From positions 28,007 to 92,006 of the forward strand of contig MEDT01000039.1 in the NCBI GenBank assembly GCA_001724175.1: a stretch of 64,000 nt of DNA. The letters are read 5' to 3'. Source of the DNA: Cytophagaceae bacterium SCN 52-12. Its GTDB lineage: Bacteria > Bacteroidota > Bacteroidia > Cytophagales > Spirosomataceae. Of this stretch, positions 36,260 through 45,268 are shown piece by piece (positions within the stretch are counted from its first letter, which is position 1; the number at the start of each line of letters is the position of its first letter). The notes beneath the pieces were generated by a model. The model searched no databases and had not been told where the DNA came from. It saw nothing but the letters and a program-made list of their open reading frames with translations. A program made the translations under genes and the position numbers.

Positions 36260-36799
36260 TTAACTGAGATATTCCCTGAGACGGATGCGGAGCGCATGGA
36301 GCGCCCGGGCTACATGGTATTCGACGGCACGCTCCGTGATGGAAAGCATATTGGCAATTTCTTTATTGGTAAACCCCTCTTCGCGGCTTAGCCTGAAGAC
36401 CCGCTGACATTTTTCAGGAAGATTTTCCACCAGCAGGTTGACTCTCGAGCGGAGGTTATTGTACATAATCTCGCTTTCGGTGTTATGTGTGTGCCCCGGC
36501 TGGCCTGCTGCTGCTTTCTCGAGATGCTCCTTACGCAGCTGGACGTTCCGGATATGTTCGAAAACTTTGAATTTGGCAGCCCTGGCAAGGTATTTTTCGG
36601 GCGCCGTATTGATTTCCAGCGAATCCCTTCTTTCCCAGAGCGACCGGAAAATGTCCTGGACCATCCCCTGGGCGACCTCCTGCTGACGGATATGGGTGTA
36701 GCAAATAGCATACACCTTCTCCCAATAGCGCTCGTAAAGCGCCTTGAAGCTTTCTTCGTTTATGATAAGCGGGCCGGGATCGGGTATTTCTTCAGCCAT
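36260..36799 (-). CDS. ECF RNA polymerase sigma factor
   Basis: MVQDIFRSLWERRDSL, LPEKCQRVFRLSREEGFTNKEIANMLSITERAVEYHVARALHALR. Confidence 0.92.
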   Translation of the reverse strand: MAEEIPDPGPLIINEESFKALYERYWEKVYAICYTHIRQQEVAQGMVQDIFRSLWERRDSLEINTAPEKYLARAAKFKVFEHIRNVQLRKEHLEKAAAGQPGHTHNTESEIMYNNLRSRVNLLVENLPEKCQRVFRLSREEGFTNKEIANMLSITERAVEYHVARALHALRIRLREYLS

Positions 36800-36896
36800 T
36801 GTACTTCTTACGGGATTGAAAGCCGCAAAGTACGTATCTAATTAGATTAATTACAAATAATATCGTGCAGATCAATTTTGTCCGGGTCCGCGACAC

Positions 36897-36928
36897 GGTT
36901 CAGGAGCTCTTATCCGGTATCCTGAACC
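36897..36928. other. hairpin in the divergent sigma-sigma intergenic region
   Basis: GGTTCAGGA (36897-36905) / TCCTGAACC (36920-36928), followed on + by CGCTTTTATTTTATTG. Confidence 0.55.
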
Positions 36929-37016
36929 CGCTTTTATTTTATTGCGAGTAGATATTTTTCGCTTGTTCCTTATGATTCCATAACATTCCGGGTATACGAC
37001 CGGTATCGACAGGCCA

Positions 37017-37619
37017 ATGGCAGGGTACAAATACGACATACATGCCGCCTCCAGGGATCGCTCGCTGTGGAACCGCCTGATTGAGGGAAACAAATCTGCC
37101 CTCGGGGAGCTGTTTGACTGCTACGCGACGGATCTTTTCGCCTATGGCTTCCGTATTTGTAATGAGAGAGAGCTGGTAAAAGATATCGTCCAGGATGTTT
37201 TCGTGGAGCTATGGGCCCGCCATCCGAGGCTGTCTCCCGACGTCAAGGTAAAATTTTACCTCTACAAGTGTGTCCGGAATGCGTTGAGCGGACACCGGGA
37301 AAGGAGCAATACCGTCTCTCTCGACTTCCCTGACGAGCTGTTGCTTGCCGGCAGCGAGCCCTCGGCAGAAGCCGTCCTTGTCGACCAGGAAAACACATCG
37401 CTCGAAAAGCAGCAACTGAACAGGGTCATCAGCCGGCTGTCGGAAAGGGAAAGAGAAGTCATTACGTTGAAATATTACTCCGGCCTGAAGCTGAAAGACA
37501 TCGCGGCTTTGCTGGAGCTCCGCGAGCAAACGGTTGCCAATACGCTGCAGAATGCGCTTACCAAGCTGCGGAAGTACCTGGTCATCGGGTTCATATGGGT
37601 CCTCCAGGTCTTTTTTTGA
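37017..37619 (+). CDS. ECF RNA polymerase sigma factor
   Basis: VKDIVQDVFVELWARHPRL, RLSEREREVITLKYYSGLKLKDIAALLELREQTVANTLQNALTKLRKYL. Confidence 0.93.
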   Translation: MAGYKYDIHAASRDRSLWNRLIEGNKSALGELFDCYATDLFAYGFRICNERELVKDIVQDVFVELWARHPRLSPDVKVKFYLYKCVRNALSGHRERSNTVSLDFPDELLLAGSEPSAEAVLVDQENTSLEKQQLNRVISRLSEREREVITLKYYSGLKLKDIAALLELREQTVANTLQNALTKLRKYLVIGFIWVLQVFF

Positions 37620-37642
37620 AATGAAACATAATCATGGAAAAG

Positions 37643-37691
37643 TCAGGCTGCCCACCTTAATTCCTTATCAGGCTGCCACCTTAATTCCTTA
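37643..37691 (+). repeat. two-copy tandem repeat TCAGGCTGCC(C)ACCTTAATTCCTTA in the sigma-fecR gap
   Basis: Copies at 37643-37667 (25 bp) and 37668-37691 (24 bp), identical except one C; followed by imperfect inverted repeat TTAATGGTT..AACCATTTAA. Confidence 0.85.
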
Positions 37692-37855
37692 ATGGTTTAA
37701 ATAAGTTAACCATTTAATGTATCGTACTTCTTCGCAGGAGTCTGCTGCCCTGGCTTCTTAACGGGTTTAAAATAAATATTTATTTTTTTTGGTAGTAAAG
37801 TACAATAGTTCCTCTCTGGTTTTATAAAGAGCATTTTCATCTTTGGACCTGGTAA

Positions 37856-38953
37856 ATGGAGAACTATTTGTATTACACGCCGGAAGAATTTGCCCAGGAC
37901 GACCTGTTTATACGATGGGTGAGGGAAGCCGACCTGGAAACTGAAAAATTCTGGCAGAGCTGGCTCGAGACCTATCCTTTTAAAAGAGCGGATGTGGAAG
38001 CTGCCCGGCAATTGATCCTGATATCCTCGCAGCTGCCGGAGGCCCAGCTGACGCCTTCCGAAACGGCCGAGATGAAAAGAAAGGTTTTTAGTAGGATCTC
38101 TGACCGCGAGCGCAGGAAATTCTCCGACCCGGTCTTTTTTGGTCGCTATTATGCAGCCGCCGCCTCCGTTCTCCTTTTGCTGCTGGCAGGCTGGTACTGG
38201 AATTTCCGGAATCAGGATGTCAGCATTCCGCCTGACGGCACGCCGTTCCTGACCGATAAAGCATCCACTATTTTCAGGAACAACGAAAGCGAGCCGAGAT
38301 GGATAGAGCTGCCCGACGGCAGCTCGGTGATTCTGGGAGAAGGAAGCCTGATCAGCCTGCCGGTCGCCTATGGCGAGAAAACCAGGGACGTATATCTTAC
38401 GGGGGAGGCCTTTTTCGAGGTAGTCAAAAATCCGGCCGTACCGTTTCTTGTGCATGCGCAGGAGATCGTGACCAAGGTCCTGGGCACCAGCTTTCACGTA
38501 AGGGCCTTCCCGGATCAGAACGATACGAGGGTGCTCGTCAAAACGGGTAAAGTTTCCGTTTATGACCTACGGAAATCTGCCGGGCAAGACGGGATAGCCG
38601 GTCCGGCGGATCTTGTCCTGGAAGCAGACCAGGAGGGGGTTTATGATAAAAAGGCGGCGGCGCTGCGGTTCCTTCCCCGGGCAGACCGCGAGTCGCAGCA
38701 GCTGCCTCCTATCATGGAGATCTCATTCGAATACGATGAAACACCGGTAGGCAGGGTGTTTGAGGAGCTCGAAAAAGCCTATCATGTTGAGATCGTGTAC
38801 GATAAGGAAGCAATAGGCAATTGCCCGGTTACCGCATCATTCGGAGATGAGCCTTTCCACGAGAAGCTCAGACTGATCTGCATCGCGATCGGGGCCAGGC
38901 ACGAAATGATCAACGGCGAGATCAGGGTTACCGGAAAAGGATGTTCACTTTAA
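37856..38953 (+). CDS. FecR-family anti-sigma factor
   Basis: ELPDGSSVILGEGSLISLPVAYGEKTRDVYLTGEAFFEVVKNPAVPFLVHAQEIVTKVLGTSFHVRAF; DUF4974-like C-terminus. Confidence 0.93.
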   Translation: MENYLYYTPEEFAQDDLFIRWVREADLETEKFWQSWLETYPFKRADVEAARQLILISSQLPEAQLTPSETAEMKRKVFSRISDRERRKFSDPVFFGRYYAAAASVLLLLLAGWYWNFRNQDVSIPPDGTPFLTDKASTIFRNNESEPRWIELPDGSSVILGEGSLISLPVAYGEKTRDVYLTGEAFFEVVKNPAVPFLVHAQEIVTKVLGTSFHVRAFPDQNDTRVLVKTGKVSVYDLRKSAGQDGIAGPADLVLEADQEGVYDKKAAALRFLPRADRESQQLPPIMEISFEYDETPVGRVFEELEKAYHVEIVYDKEAIGNCPVTASFGDEPFHEKLRLICIAIGARHEMINGEIRVTGKGCSL

Positions 38954-38996
38954 ATACTCAACCTACCGATTTATGAAATAACAGCTATCAGGAAAA

Positions 38997-39060
38997 GACC
39001 GTAGAAGGTGTCGCTTCCACGGTCTGTAATCTCCCTCGGATCCTGGCAGACGAGAGGGAG
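38997..39060 (+). other. two tandem hairpins in the fecR-susC leader
   Basis: GACCGTAGAAG-GTGTCG-CTTCCACGGTC (38997-39024) and CTCCCTCG...GAGGGAG (39031-39060), upstream of SusC ATG 39099. Confidence 0.65.
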
Positions 39061-39098
39061 GTCATTGTCAAAATTTCTGGATTTTAACATTCTAAAGT

Positions 39099-42000
39099 AT
39101 GAAAGAAAACCTTAGGTTCCAAAAACTAGTTTGGACGAGTATGAAATTGACTTTGTACCAGTTTGTTGTAGTGGTGGTTTTTACGGGGATGGCTTCCGCC
39201 GTAACGACGAGCGGGCAGGATCTGCTCAGCAAAGAAATCACGATACAAAGCGACGGGCAAAATCTCAAAAGCATACTGAAGAGCATTGAAAAGCAATCGG
39301 GTGTTCGGTTTGTCTACAGCTCGCACCTGATCGATACCGGGAAAAGCGTGCACCTGAGCGTCCGGAATATCCCGCTGAGCCAGGCGCTCGACCGCCTTTT
39401 CAACCCGCTGCAGATGCGGTACCAGGTTTCGGGAAAGCAGATCGTAATAGAATCTGCAGGTAATGCCGGACCAGAGAACGCAGGGAAAGACGTCAGCGAG
39501 GGCTACAGCACGGGGCAGGAGGCGGATCAGCAGGTAAAAGGCAAAGTGACCGACGAGCGCGGCGAAGCGCTGCCGGGCGTTAATATCCTGGTAAAAGGGA
39601 CCAGGGAGGGAACGGTGACCCAGGCCGACGGCACTTTTGAGCTCAGGGTGGCCTCGCCGGATGAGGTCCTGATTTTTTCATTTGTCGGCTACCTCTCAAA
39701 AGAGATCGCTGTCGGGAATCAGAAGCTATTGGAAGTATCGCTGGAGGTCGATCAGAAAGCGCTGGAAGAGGTGGTCGTAGTAGGCTACGGCACACAGAAG
39801 AAAGTAAACCTTACCGGGAGCATTGCCACGATCAACGCCGCAGAGCTGACCGCGGTACCCATGCCGTCGCTGGCGCAGTCGATGATGGGCAGAGCTGCCG
39901 GCGTGTTTATCAAGAACGGCAACGGGCAGCCGGGTCAGAACAAAACCACCTTTAACATACGCGGTTTCGGTACGCCGCTGATCATCATCGACGGCCTGCC
40001 TGCCTCGGAGAATGATTTTAACCAGATCGATCCGAATGAGATTGAAAGCTTCAGCATCCTGAAGGACGCTGCTTCAGCAGCTGTTTACGGCGCCCGGGCC
40101 GGGAATGGCGTGATACTCGTCACGACCAAGAAAGGAAGCACGTCGGCTCCCCAGATTACCTACAACGCCAACCAGGGCGCGCAGTTTTTTGCCGTTATGC
40201 CGGAGTTCGTGTCTTCAGCAGATTATGCCAGGATGGAAAATATGGCCCGCTACAACGAGGGGCTGGCTCCTATCTGGACCAACGAGCAGATCCAGAAGCT
40301 GTCCGACGGATCGGACCCGCTCCGGTATGCCAACACCAACTGGTGGAACGAAACGCTCCGAAGATTCGCTCCCCTGATGCAACACAACGTGAATGTGCGC
40401 GGCGGGACGGAAGGCGTGAAATATTTCGTCTCGGGCGGGTACCAGTCGCAGCGGGGCATGGAACGATCCGGCGATACGAGGAGCGACCGCTATAACCTGC
40501 GTTCAAGCATCGACGTGTCGGTTACGAAAAAGCTGCAGATGAATGTCAACCTGTCGCTGATCTACCAGGATTACCTGGGGTCGGTCTTCCAGATGGAGCG
40601 GGGCACGCTCGCCGGCATCATGACGCGTATCTACCGGGCGCGCCCGTTTTTTCCGGCCCGGTATCCCGATCCTACCAAACTGCCTGCCGTCGGGGGAGCT
40701 GACGATGCGCCGAATATCTATACGGAAATCGATAACGTGGGCTATAAAAAATGGAACAAGCTCACGGGCGACGCCAAGGTCACCTTTTCCTATGAGCTGC
40801 CTTTCGGGATCCAGGCGCGCGCCAATTACCGCTTCTACCGGCTGACCGATCAATATAAGGAAAAGCAGAAGAAAACACCGACCTATAACTACGATCCCGA
40901 CACCGATGCGTACACGTTTGTACGGTATATTTTCGATCCGTCCGTGCTGTATGAAAAGCGATCGGTGATCAACAACTTTGATCAGCAGTATTTCCTGACC
41001 TGGAACAAAACGTTCGGCCGGCACTATGTGGATGCATTGGTGGTACATGAAGTGCTTTCCAATAACGAAGACTGGATCGAAGCGTCGAGACGGCGGTACG
41101 ATTTTGATGTGGACTATCTTTTCGCAGGCCCCGACCTGGACAAAGACAACAACGGAAGGGCTTTTGAAGGCGGGCGAAAGGGATGGGTGGCCCGGGTCAA
41201 CTACGATTACCAGGGGAAATACCTTCTCGAAGTCAACTCCAGGCTCGATGCATCGCCCAGGTTCCCGAAAGGGAGCCGCTGGGGGTTCTTCCCTTCCGCT
41301 TCTGTAGGATGGCGGATCTCGGAAGAGGATTTTATGAAGAACAGCCTGCCGTTTCTCAATAATCTCAAGTTAAGGGCCTCCTACGGGAAGCTGGGATACG
41401 ACAACATCGGCAATTTCCAGTACCTGCAGACCTATTCCATCACTTCCACCCATATTTTCGACGGGATAACAAATACCATCGAGAAGGGGATCCGGGCCGA
41501 TGCGCTGGCCAATACCACGATTACCTGGGAGAAAATGACCACCTCCAACGTAGGACTGGATTTCGGTCTCTGGCAAAACAGGCTGGAAGGGTCGCTCGAT
41601 TATTTTTACCGCCGCAGGACCGACGTGCTGGGCGCCCGTATCCAATCGATCCCCAATGTGATCGGGGCGAATATGCCGCAGGTCAACTATGCGGAATACG
41701 ATAACCGCGGCTGGGAGCTGAGCCTTAACCACCGGAACCAGGCGGCAGGTCTCAGCTACAGCATCGGGGGAAACGTTTCCTGGAACCGTGAAAAGGCGCT
41801 GCTGATCGACCAGAACGAATTTGCCAGCCAGGAGGCCCGGCGTAAGGGGAACCGTATCGGCCAGTGGACCGACATCGTGTGGGGCAAGATGTCGGACGGG
41901 CTCTTCCAGACAAAGGAAGAGATAGAGGAATGGCCCGACCAGGACGGGAGGAATAACGCCACCATACTGCCCGGCGATGTGAAGCTGATCGACTACAACG

Positions 42001-42584
42001 GCGACGGCAGGATTACCGCCGAGGATGAGGTGATCATCGGACGGGGAACTTTCCCGAAGCTGACCTACGGCATCAATCTTTCGGTTAGCTGGAAAGGAAT
42101 CGACCTGGGCATGCTGTGGCAGGGAGCGGGCTTGTTTGACTTCAACCTGAGAAACTCTCCCGATCTCACCTTGCCGCTGTATGCGGGCAACACGCCTACC
42201 ACCGCCATGCTGAAGGATTCTTACATACCGGTAACAGGCGCTGAAAACCAATGGCTGCCTGCCAATACCGGCGCGCGCTGGCCGCGCTACCGTACCGACA
42301 ACTACAACCGGAGCCATAACAGCTTTGCATTCAGTGATTTCTGGTTGATCAACGGTTCTTATGTCCGGTTGAAAACGCTGGAGCTCGGGTATACGCTCCC
42401 GTCGGGCCTCGCCAAAAAGCTGATGCTTGACCGGTGCAGGATCTACGTTTCAGGATCGAACCTGCTCACCTTTTCAAAGCTGGATTTTCTTGATCCGGAA
42501 GCGGATACGAGCCCGGCAAGAACGTTCGGCGATTATTACCCGCCGGTAGGGAGCTACAATGTGGGCTTGTTACTTCAGTTCTGA
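39099..42584 (+). CDS. SusC/RagA family TonB-linked outer membrane protein with STN domain
   Basis: STN segment, GEALPGVNILVKGTREGTVTQADGTFEL, EEVVVVGYGTQKKVNLTGSI, plug ESFSILKDAASAAVYGARAGNGVILVTTKKG. Confidence 0.95.
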   Translation: MKENLRFQKLVWTSMKLTLYQFVVVVVFTGMASAVTTSGQDLLSKEITIQSDGQNLKSILKSIEKQSGVRFVYSSHLIDTGKSVHLSVRNIPLSQALDRLFNPLQMRYQVSGKQIVIESAGNAGPENAGKDVSEGYSTGQEADQQVKGKVTDERGEALPGVNILVKGTREGTVTQADGTFELRVASPDEVLIFSFVGYLSKEIAVGNQKLLEVSLEVDQKALEEVVVVGYGTQKKVNLTGSIATINAAELTAVPMPSLAQSMMGRAAGVFIKNGNGQPGQNKTTFNIRGFGTPLIIIDGLPASENDFNQIDPNEIESFSILKDAASAAVYGARAGNGVILVTTKKGSTSAPQITYNANQGAQFFAVMPEFVSSADYARMENMARYNEGLAPIWTNEQIQKLSDGSDPLRYANTNWWNETLRRFAPLMQHNVNVRGGTEGVKYFVSGGYQSQRGMERSGDTRSDRYNLRSSIDVSVTKKLQMNVNLSLIYQDYLGSVFQMERGTLAGIMTRIYRARPFFPARYPDPTKLPAVGGADDAPNIYTEIDNVGYKKWNKLTGDAKVTFSYELPFGIQARANYRFYRLTDQYKEKQKKTPTYNYDPDTDAYTFVRYIFDPSVLYEKRSVINNFDQQYFLTWNKTFGRHYVDALVVHEVLSNNEDWIEASRRRYDFDVDYLFAGPDLDKDNNGRAFEGGRKGWVARVNYDYQGKYLLEVNSRLDASPRFPKGSRWGFFPSASVGWRISEEDFMKNSLPFLNNLKLRASYGKLGYDNIGNFQYLQTYSITSTHIFDGITNTIEKGIRADALANTTITWEKMTTSNVGLDFGLWQNRLEGSLDYFYRRRTDVLGARIQSIPNVIGANMPQVNYAEYDNRGWELSLNHRNQAAGLSYSIGGNVSWNREKALLIDQNEFASQEARRKGNRIGQWTDIVWGKMSDGLFQTKEEIEEWPDQDGRNNATILPGDVKLIDYNGDGRITAEDEVIIGRGTFPKLTYGINLSVSWKGIDLGMLWQGAGLFDFNLRNSPDLTLPLYAGNTPTTAMLKDSYIPVTGAENQWLPANTGARWPRYRTDNYNRSHNSFAFSDFWLINGSYVRLKTLELGYTLPSGLAKKLMLDRCRIYVSGSNLLTFSKLDFLDPEADTSPARTFGDYYPPVGSYNVGLLLQF

Positions 42585-42614
42585 TCTCCAAATCTTTGAG
42601 CAGTCGAAGTCGGA

Positions 42615-42732
42615 TATCAGAAGTCAGAAATCAGCCGGGCCGCGCAGGCCGACCGATGATAAACTGCTAAGCTCACGCCGAAGCCCAGGCAACTAACACC
42701 TGACAGCCAATAGCTAAAACCTTATATAGATG
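42615..42732 (+). repeat. intergenic leader-type repeat ending at the SusD start codon
   Basis: ATATCAGAAGTCAGAAATCAGCC...ACCTGACAGCCAATAGCTAAAACCTTATATAGATG; the 26-mer ACCTGACAGCCAATAGCTAAAACCTT matches the reverse complement at 59216-59241 with one mismatch. Confidence 0.65.
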
Positions 42733-44475
42733 AAAAAGAATATCGCATATATATTACTGATGACCAGCGCGATGCTTGTCCCTTCCTGTACGGAGGTGCT
42801 CGACCGGCAGCCGCTCGACAAAATTTCGGAAAACAACGTCTGGCAGGACGAAAGCATGATCCGGGCCTATGTCACCAACCTGTACAGCCGGTTCCCGTTC
42901 AACGCTTTCGAAATTTCCAACTGGTACAATATCACCGACGAGGGAACCACCTCTACCGGGAACAATATTAACGGCACCAACGGCTCAGTAAGCAGAAGCT
43001 CGGAGCTGAACCCGTTCTGGGACTACGCTTACATCCGGGATTGCAACCTGTTCCTGGAAAGGATCGGGGCCACACCCCTGCAGGATGAGTCCAGGCGCCA
43101 GCTGGAAGGCGAAGTGCGGTTTATAAGGGCGTACCTGTATTTCGAGATGCAAAAGCGCTATGGCGGCGTTCCCCTCGTAGACATTGTGCTCGACCCTTTC
43201 AGCGAGATCGACCGGAAGTACACCGCCCGGTCGGGCGAGGAGGCGGTAGCTCAGTTCATAGGCACGGAGCTTGATGCGGCCATTGCCCTGCTGTCTGACA
43301 ACCCGCTGCCCAAAGGAAGGGTGAACAGGTGGACTGCCCTGGCGCTGAAAGCGCGGGCCTCCCTCTGGTCGGCGTCCATCGCCAGGTACGGGGAAAGGGC
43401 CCAGGACGGGCTTACCGGGATCCCTGCCGACCAGGCCGCCGCATTCTACGGGAAAGCTTCCCAGGCGGCGACGCAGATCATCGAGTCGGGAGTCTATACG
43501 CTTTACAACAAAATCCCGGGCGACAAATCGGAGAACTACCGGAAGCTTTTCCTGGATGAGAACAACCCGGAGGTCATATTTGAAAAGCCCTATGACGGCG
43601 TCAATATCGCCCATTCCTGGGATGGATGGCACGTTCCGCCGCAATGGGCTGCCCTGAGAGGAGGAACGGGAAACCCCACGCTGGATTTCGTGATGGGCTT
43701 CGAGAACATAGACGGCAGCACGGACCAGCCCGGTTTTGGACCGCCCTATGCGCTTTATGATAACGGCAGGGGGCCTTTTGCCAATAAAGATCCGAGGCTG
43801 TTCGCTACCGTATTTTTCCAGGGAGATTCCTGGGCCGGGGGAACTACCCAGACGTATGAAGGCCTGGACCCCAGCCCTGCGCCGTCTCCGGCGCAGATCA
43901 TACGCAATCCCAATACGTCGTATGAGCAGACTCCTGCTGTCGGGCCCGACTCGCGGAACATCGCCAAGGACGATTTGAGCACAAATTCCGGCTTCCTGAT
44001 CAAGAAATACATCGACGACGGCGCAACGAGGATCCCGGAGGGGCAGAGCAAAACCAATTGGATTACCTTCCGGCTTGCCGAAATGTACCTCACGAAGGCG
44101 GAAGCGGAATTCGAGCTGGGCAACAAGGCGAAGGCGGCGGAAGCGCTCAACATGACGCGCGAACGGGCCGGCATCAGCCTGACAACCGAAGCCGGCATCA
44201 GCCTGGAAAAGATACGCACGGAAAGGAGGTCGGAGCTGGCGTTTGAGGGCCACCGTTTTTGGGACCTGAGAAGATGGCGTATTGCGCACCAGGTGCTGAA
44301 CCGCCGGTTCCAGGGGCTTCAGATCATCCTGCATTACCCTACGCGGAAGTATTACTTCATACCTTTTGACTGTGAGTCGTTCACCCGCGTGTTCAGGCAG
44401 GAGCATTACTACAACCCGATCACGACGGCCCGGATAGACAATAATCCCGACCTGGTTGAAAACCCTTTATATTAA
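42730..44475 (+). CDS. RagB/SusD family nutrient-uptake lipoprotein
   Basis: VPSCTEVLDRQPLDKISENNVW; IRTERRSELAFEGHRFWDLRRW. Confidence 0.94.
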   Translation: MKKNIAYILLMTSAMLVPSCTEVLDRQPLDKISENNVWQDESMIRAYVTNLYSRFPFNAFEISNWYNITDEGTTSTGNNINGTNGSVSRSSELNPFWDYAYIRDCNLFLERIGATPLQDESRRQLEGEVRFIRAYLYFEMQKRYGGVPLVDIVLDPFSEIDRKYTARSGEEAVAQFIGTELDAAIALLSDNPLPKGRVNRWTALALKARASLWSASIARYGERAQDGLTGIPADQAAAFYGKASQAATQIIESGVYTLYNKIPGDKSENYRKLFLDENNPEVIFEKPYDGVNIAHSWDGWHVPPQWAALRGGTGNPTLDFVMGFENIDGSTDQPGFGPPYALYDNGRGPFANKDPRLFATVFFQGDSWAGGTTQTYEGLDPSPAPSPAQIIRNPNTSYEQTPAVGPDSRNIAKDDLSTNSGFLIKKYIDDGATRIPEGQSKTNWITFRLAEMYLTKAEAEFELGNKAKAAEALNMTRERAGISLTTEAGISLEKIRTERRSELAFEGHRFWDLRRWRIAHQVLNRRFQGLQIILHYPTRKYYFIPFDCESFTRVFRQEHYYNPITTARIDNNPDLVENPLY

Positions 44476-44504
44476 ATTCAGCGATCAGATTTGAATAAAA
44501 TCCG

Positions 44505-44559
44505 CCTGCTACGCAGCTGACTTCTGATTTCTGATAGCCGATAACTTTTTATACAAATG
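44505..44559 (+). repeat. intergenic leader-type repeat ending at the DUF3823 start codon
   Basis: GCTGACTTCTGATTTCTGATAGCCGATAACTTTTTATACAAATG, near-identical to GCTGACTTCTGAAAGCTGATAACCTTTTTATACAGATG (reverse strand, 10611-10648). Confidence 0.65.
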
Positions 44560-45234
44560 AAAACATTACAAAAGATCAAATACATCACCGTATGCATGCT
44601 GGTACTGGCGGCAGGGTGTACGAACACGATTACGGAATTCGGCTTCGACGGTGAAATTTCGGGCCTTCTCAAAGACCGGGATGGCAACCGCCTGTCAGGC
44701 GATATTACCAGCAATAGCCTGATCGTGAGGCTTAAAGGTGAAAGTGATGTGGTGACAACCGACGTCCGTATCAACGGAGACGGCTCCTTCCGCAACACGA
44801 AGCTCTACCCGCAGCGATATAAAATGTGGGTTGTCGGGCCGGTTTTCTGGAACCAGGACACCTTGAACGTCGATCTCGGATCAGGGAAACGTTTCGAGCA
44901 GGACGTCCTGGTAACGCCGTTCCTGAGCATGGACGCCCCGGTCGCGGGAAGCGTCACGGCATCGAGTATCGAGATCAGCTACCGGATCAGCGGGAACGAC
45001 GGGAAAACCGTTGCCGCGAGGGAATTGTATTGCAGCACAAACCCTTACCCGACTACCAATACCGGGTCGGGGCCCTTTTATGAAACCAGGAAAATCACGC
45101 TGAGCGGCGATTCCGGTAAGGTCACGGTTTCGGGCCTGGCCTCCAAAACAAAATATTATATACGTACGGGAGCGCAGGCTACCGGGAGCAACCTTTATAA
45201 CCTGAGCGACCAGATCGTCGTGACCACCAATTAA
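44557..45234 (+). CDS. DUF3823-type lipoprotein
   Basis: Lipobox LAAGC; follows SusD; EISGLLKDRDGNRLSGDITSNSLIVRLKGESD, PVFWNQDTLNVDL. Confidence 0.78.
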   Translation: MKTLQKIKYITVCMLVLAAGCTNTITEFGFDGEISGLLKDRDGNRLSGDITSNSLIVRLKGESDVVTTDVRINGDGSFRNTKLYPQRYKMWVVGPVFWNQDTLNVDLGSGKRFEQDVLVTPFLSMDAPVAGSVTASSIEISYRISGNDGKTVAARELYCSTNPYPTTNTGSGPFYETRKITLSGDSGKVTVSGLASKTKYYIRTGAQATGSNLYNLSDQIVVTTN

Positions 45235-45268
45235 CGAATAAGAGAAGGCTATTTTATCCACCTACCTT

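Noticed and set aside
42985-44406. 473-aa minus-strand ORF opposite the SusD gene
   Set aside because: Shadow ORF antisense to a clear SusD; no recognisable motifs and Arg/Pro/Val-rich sequence typical of antisense G+C-rich coding.
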